From contig SFNQ01000002.1 in assembly GCA_004554165.1 (NCBI GenBank), forward strand, positions 55,640 to 119,639: a stretch of 64,000 nucleotides of DNA. The letters run 5' to 3'. Shown one piece after another: positions 60,762-64,000 of this stretch. Numbering within the stretch: position 1 is the first letter of the stretch; every line of letters starts with the position of its first letter. Position numbers and translations under genes: made by a program. The notes below the pieces were generated by a model that saw only the letters and a program-made list of their open reading frames with translations, made no database searches and was not told the origin of the DNA. The DNA is from Clostridiales bacterium (GTDB taxonomy: Bacteria; Bacillota; Clostridia; Christensenellales; CAG-138).

Positions 60762-60790
60762 ATTATAACCCATTGCCAACAAATCAACAA
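60762..60790 (-). promoter_or_regulatory. Promoter for the miaB-ylbF-mutS-mutL-miaA-ynbB operon
   Basis: On the minus strand TTGTTG (60790-60785) and a perfect TATAAT (60767-60762) are separated by 17 bp. The predicted start near 60755 leaves a short leader before miaB. The 200 bp between here and the plus-strand gene at 60990 hold no gene; no convincing promoter for that gene was recognised. Confidence 0.75.
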
Positions 60791-60989
60791 GTGTGTGCCG
60801 CTGTAAAGATTGAATGCAGGATTACAATTCATCCTGGTCAGGGAAAGCCGTATTGTAAGCCTGTAAATATCCTCCAAGATTCTCATAAGACGACTTCTCC
60901 TTTTCCTTGTTTTCTGTTAAGATAGAAAAAACGAACCCGGGTCGCCTTGTGGATTGACAAGCGCCGTTTAGTGATACAGGGGGAACAAG

Positions 60990-62399
60990 ATGGGTTTTTC
61001 TTCGTCGGTGTTTCTGTTTATTTTCCTTCCGATGGTTCTTTTTTTGTACTATCTCCCGATAAATAACAGGACTTATAAAAACATTGTGCTGCTTTTTGCA
61101 AGCCTGTTGTTTTATGCCTGGGGAGAGCCGTTTTTCGTTTTCGTCATGCTGCTCTCCATTCTGATCAATTATCTGCTTGCGCTGAAACTGGATAAGGCCA
61201 ACGGTAAAAAGCGGAAAACGTTGCTTGCGATCTGCGTGGTTTTCGATATTGGCCTGATCTTTGTTTTTAAATATCTCGGATTCGCGGTGCGCTCGCTGGC
61301 CGCCCTTTTCAATGCCGACTGGAGCGTACAGCTTGCGCTGCCCATCGGTATATCCTTTTTCACCTTCCAGATCATGTCCTATGTTTTCGATGTGTACTAC
61401 GGAAATGCCGAGGTGCAGCGCAGTTATTTATCTCTGGCGCTGTACATTTCCATGTTTCCGCAGCTAATCGCCGGCCCCATCGTAAGGTACAATCAGGTCG
61501 CGGAGGAGATTCGGAATCGCAAAGAGAACCTGTCGGACTTTTCTTGCGGATTCGCCCGGTTTACCATCGGTCTGGCGAAAAAGGTCCTTTTGGCCAATTA
61601 TATCGCTTTGGTTGCGGACAACATATTTGCCGTTACCGGAAAAAACATCAGCATCGCGACAGCGTGGCTTGGCGCGGTCTGCTACGGGCTTCAGATATAC
61701 TTTGACTTTTCAGGCTATTCGGATATGGCGATTGGACTGGGAAGGATGTTCGGCTTCCATTTTGAAGAGAATTTCAACTACCCTTATACCGCCTGTTCGG
61801 GCACCGATTTCTGGAGACGGTGGCACATCTCTCTTTCCGGCTGGTTTCGCGATTATGTGTATATCCCCCTCGGCGGAAAACAGGGCGGAACGAAGAAAAC
61901 CGTGCGGAACCTGTTCGTCGTTTGGCTCCTGACGGGTCTGTGGCACGGTGCAAACTGGACTTACATCGTTTGGGGTCTGTTCTGGTTTGTTGTTCTCAGC
62001 GGTGAGAAATATCTGAAATTTCCGAAACGCAGCGGTGTACTGAGCCGCATATACACCCTTCTGATTGTCATGATCGGGTGGGTCATCTTCCGTTCGGACA
62101 CCCTCGGGAAAGCATGGCAGTATCTACTGACGATGTTCGGCATCAGAGCGTCCGTATTTTCCGATGAAATGTTCCGGTATTTCCTCGGGAATGTCAAATG
62201 GGTGCTCATCGCCGGCGTACTGGCCTGCCTGCCGCTTTCCGCATGGGCGAGGAGTATCTTCTCGTCCGCCGAATGTAGCGCCGGGCTCCGAAGGCTCGGT
62301 TCTGTCTCGTATTCCGTACTTATCGGCGGTCTGTTCGTGCTGTGCGTTCTGATCGTTGTCAAAGCGGGATATAATCCGTTCATTTACTTCCAGTTTTAA
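60990..62399 (+). CDS. MBOAT family O-acyltransferase (AlgI/DltB-like)
   Basis: A 469-residue polytopic membrane protein of the MBOAT family. The N terminus (GFSSSVFLFIFLPMVLFLYY) and LPIGISFFTFQIMSYVFDVY, YSDMAIGLGRMFGFHFEENF and the catalytic His region LLTGLWHGANWTYIVWG are typical of AlgI-type enzymes that pass acetyl groups across the membrane for polysaccharide acetylation. The AGGGGGAA site precedes the ATG. It pairs with the SGNH-like gene 6 bp downstream. Confidence 0.93.
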   Translation: MGFSSSVFLFIFLPMVLFLYYLPINNRTYKNIVLLFASLLFYAWGEPFFVFVMLLSILINYLLALKLDKANGKKRKTLLAICVVFDIGLIFVFKYLGFAVRSLAALFNADWSVQLALPIGISFFTFQIMSYVFDVYYGNAEVQRSYLSLALYISMFPQLIAGPIVRYNQVAEEIRNRKENLSDFSCGFARFTIGLAKKVLLANYIALVADNIFAVTGKNISIATAWLGAVCYGLQIYFDFSGYSDMAIGLGRMFGFHFEENFNYPYTACSGTDFWRRWHISLSGWFRDYVYIPLGGKQGGTKKTVRNLFVVWLLTGLWHGANWTYIVWGLFWFVVLSGEKYLKFPKRSGVLSRIYTLLIVMIGWVIFRSDTLGKAWQYLLTMFGIRASVFSDEMFRYFLGNVKWVLIAGVLACLPLSAWARSIFSSAECSAGLRRLGSVSYSVLIGGLFVLCVLIVVKAGYNPFIYFQF

Positions 62400-62405
62400 G
62401 AGGGC

Positions 62406-63710
62406 ATGCGTATGAAAGAAAAGACGAACCCCAAACCGCAGAAAACCAAAATACTGACCGTGGTTGCACTTGCCGGTACGGTAGCTGTCTTTGTTGCGAT
62501 GCTCGTTATTCTTGCGCGCACGTTCACGCAGACAGTGCTTGTCGATACGCTGGGATACACCGAAGATAACAAGATTGTCCGGCTCCTGCTGAAAAACAGA
62601 ATGAAGGATGAATTCGCTACGGAAACGACGGTTGATACCAGCAGCGTTTCGTCTTTTATCGATACTTTTTTGAAAGCCGTTCGGGAGAAAGAAGCAGAGA
62701 TTGAAATGATGGCGGGCGATTATTTTCCTGGACGAAATACCATCGTCAAATATGTCAACAGAGGCGAACACCTGCTTGGATACGATCTTGCTCTATATGA
62801 AAACAGCAGCCAGATGAATATCAACGGGTATTTCCTTTCCGTCATAGAAGAACTGTCGTCCGAAGAAATTCAGGAAAACCGGGTCGAACCGCTGGCGGAC
62901 CTTGCAAAAGTGTTCTGTGATAAGGACATCCCGTTTCTCTATGTAGAGATCCCGTCAAAGGTTTGCCGGAAGACGGACTGGGCTGCGGGAATCGTGGATT
63001 TTTCCAACGAGAATCGGGAACGGATGCTTCGGCAGCTCGAAGTAATTTCCATTCCATATCTGGACTTGACGGACCTGCTCCATTCCGAGGGACTGGAGCA
63101 CCATTCCCTGTTCTTCCGGACCGATCATCACATGACCCTGTCTTCGGGGCTCTGGGCGGCACGGCATATTATCTCTTATGCGGAGCAGAATTATGGCATC
63201 CGCTTCCGCAACAGCGGTCTACAGCTTGACGACTATACGGAAAAGATATATGAAAAGGTCTGGCTTGGTTCTTATGGGCGTAAAGTCACCATAGAAAAGG
63301 CGGACGCAGAAGACTTCCCACTCCTGATTCCAAAATTTAAAACGAGCTACTCGGCGATATGGGCAGACAGTTCGCCTGCAGAAACGGGCGACTTTACGAT
63401 ACTGTACGACTATGACAAGATTTCCTACGGTAATCCTGAAGAAACGGATGCGTACGCCGCCTATTTCCATGATAACCGGCCGCATATACACATAGACAAT
63501 CTTTTGTACCCGGATGGGCCGTCTGTTCTTATGATCGACACCTCCTTCGACAATGTCATCGCGCCCTTTGTGGCTGAAAATGTCGGGCATCTGGATGTGA
63601 TTGATTTTCGTTCGCTGACAGAAGAGCAATGGCTTGAAATCAAGGGACGGCCGTACGATCTCGTGATTGCCGCAACCTACGTCATTCCAAACCATGTTCG
63701 GAACGGTTAA
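62406..63710 (+). CDS. AlgX/AlgJ-like SGNH-fold acetyltransferase partner
   Basis: A 434-residue protein with a single N-terminal membrane helix (about residues 18-40) and an extracytoplasmic region. The C-terminal two thirds has an SGNH-like layout: IPFLYVEIPSKVC, the FFRTDHHMTLSSGLWAARHI segment (Asp-His pair typical of AlgX/AlgJ proteins) and LMIDTSFDNVIAPFVAE carrying the serine region. With the MBOAT protein it probably O-acetylates a cell-surface polysaccharide, which cannot be named. Start at 62406 follows GAGGGC; an ATG two codons on is possible. Confidence 0.82.
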   Translation: MRMKEKTNPKPQKTKILTVVALAGTVAVFVAMLVILARTFTQTVLVDTLGYTEDNKIVRLLLKNRMKDEFATETTVDTSSVSSFIDTFLKAVREKEAEIEMMAGDYFPGRNTIVKYVNRGEHLLGYDLALYENSSQMNINGYFLSVIEELSSEEIQENRVEPLADLAKVFCDKDIPFLYVEIPSKVCRKTDWAAGIVDFSNENRERMLRQLEVISIPYLDLTDLLHSEGLEHHSLFFRTDHHMTLSSGLWAARHIISYAEQNYGIRFRNSGLQLDDYTEKIYEKVWLGSYGRKVTIEKADAEDFPLLIPKFKTSYSAIWADSSPAETGDFTILYDYDKISYGNPEETDAYAAYFHDNRPHIHIDNLLYPDGPSVLMIDTSFDNVIAPFVAENVGHLDVIDFRSLTEEQWLEIKGRPYDLVIAATYVIPNHVRNG

Positions 63711-64000
63711 AAGCGGATGTGAAGATTGAGGCGACCGAAGAAACCCGTGGTCTCATTCGTCCGGATTTCGACCGGTTCCACGGCGAACACACCCTTTGGA
63801 AAGATGGTTGGGATGAAACTAAAAGGATTACTTGAGTTTCAGCGCTGCTATACGGATTTAAAAGGCTGCCGCAGATTTTTCTCATAGATATAGATAATGG
63901 GGATAAGGTACAATAAGTTGCGCAAATTGAAAACGGCATAAAAATAGACATGGTTTGCAGAGCTCTGGTAGAATGAAGTTGCGACACAGCATTCTGAAAG
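63711..64000. other. Right-edge stretch without a supported gene
   Basis: About 290 bp follow the SGNH-like gene. On the minus strand an open frame of about 40 codons ending near 63708 reads plausibly as a protein tail (FSFIPTIFPKGVFAVEPVEI) but is closed upstream by several stops, so it may be a gene remnant; no family was recognised. Confidence 0.35.

Noticed and set aside
63682..63987. Minus-strand open frame of 101 codons at the right edge
   Set aside because: Overlaps the end of the SGNH-like gene, has a Ser/Ile-rich composition and no recognisable motif.

Overview
The window looks like the chromosome of a moderately GC-rich member of the Clostridia (Bacillota). The gene orders are those of low-branching Firmicutes: nusA-ylxR-ylxQ-infB-rbfA-nrnA-truB-ribF-rpsO-pnp, the sepF/divIVA cluster, Asp23-amaP-DUF2273-nusB, xseAB-ispA, dxs-tlyA-nadK-argR-recN-spoIVB, and miaB-ylbF-mutS-mutL-miaA. 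SpoIVB, a sporulation protease, points to a spore-forming lineage. No rRNA, tRNA, CRISPR array, prophage or intact insertion sequence is visible.

Layout. 1-9.1 kb: translation and RNA-decay operon. 9.3-16.8 kb: YlxY-like protein, M16 protease, dUTPase, HlyD-like protein, YggS, SepF, DivIVA-like protein, YgiQ. 16.8-21.9 kb: alkaline-shock (Asp23) genes, nusB, a TsaD paralogue, xseAB, ispA. 22-27.9 kb: a self-contained sugar-uptake cassette (GntR regulator, lipoprotein, ABC ATPase, permease, TIM-barrel isomerase). 28.1-36.3 kb: a roughly 610-nt structured RNA that I assign to the OLE class, its membrane partner OapA, then dxs, tlyA, nadK, argR, recN, spoIVB. 36.8-46.7 kb: a divergent hexuronate catabolic cluster. 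47-52 kb: MATE exporter, proC, rnhA, a Xer-type recombinase, a Cys-rich small protein and lexA. 52-60.7 kb, minus strand: miaB-ylbF-mutS-mutL-miaA-ynbB. 61-63.7 kb: an MBOAT acyltransferase with an SGNH-like partner.

Two systems stand out. First, the OLE RNA-OapA module sits upstream of dxs behind its own promoter; in other OLE-bearing genomes it lies between ispA and dxs, but here a sugar transporter cassette separates it from ispA. Second, the hexuronate cluster encodes UxaC, UxaE, a UxuB-like reductase, a PfkB-type kinase, 6-phosphogluconate dehydrogenase and a LarA-family nickel racemase/epimerase, but no mannonate or altronate dehydratase and no KDPG aldolase. If the LarA homologue is a D-gluconate 2-epimerase, these genes spell out a complete route from glucuronate or galacturonate through mannonate, gluconate and 6-phosphogluconate to ribulose 5-phosphate. 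That pathway is inferred from gene content and conserved residues, not demonstrated.
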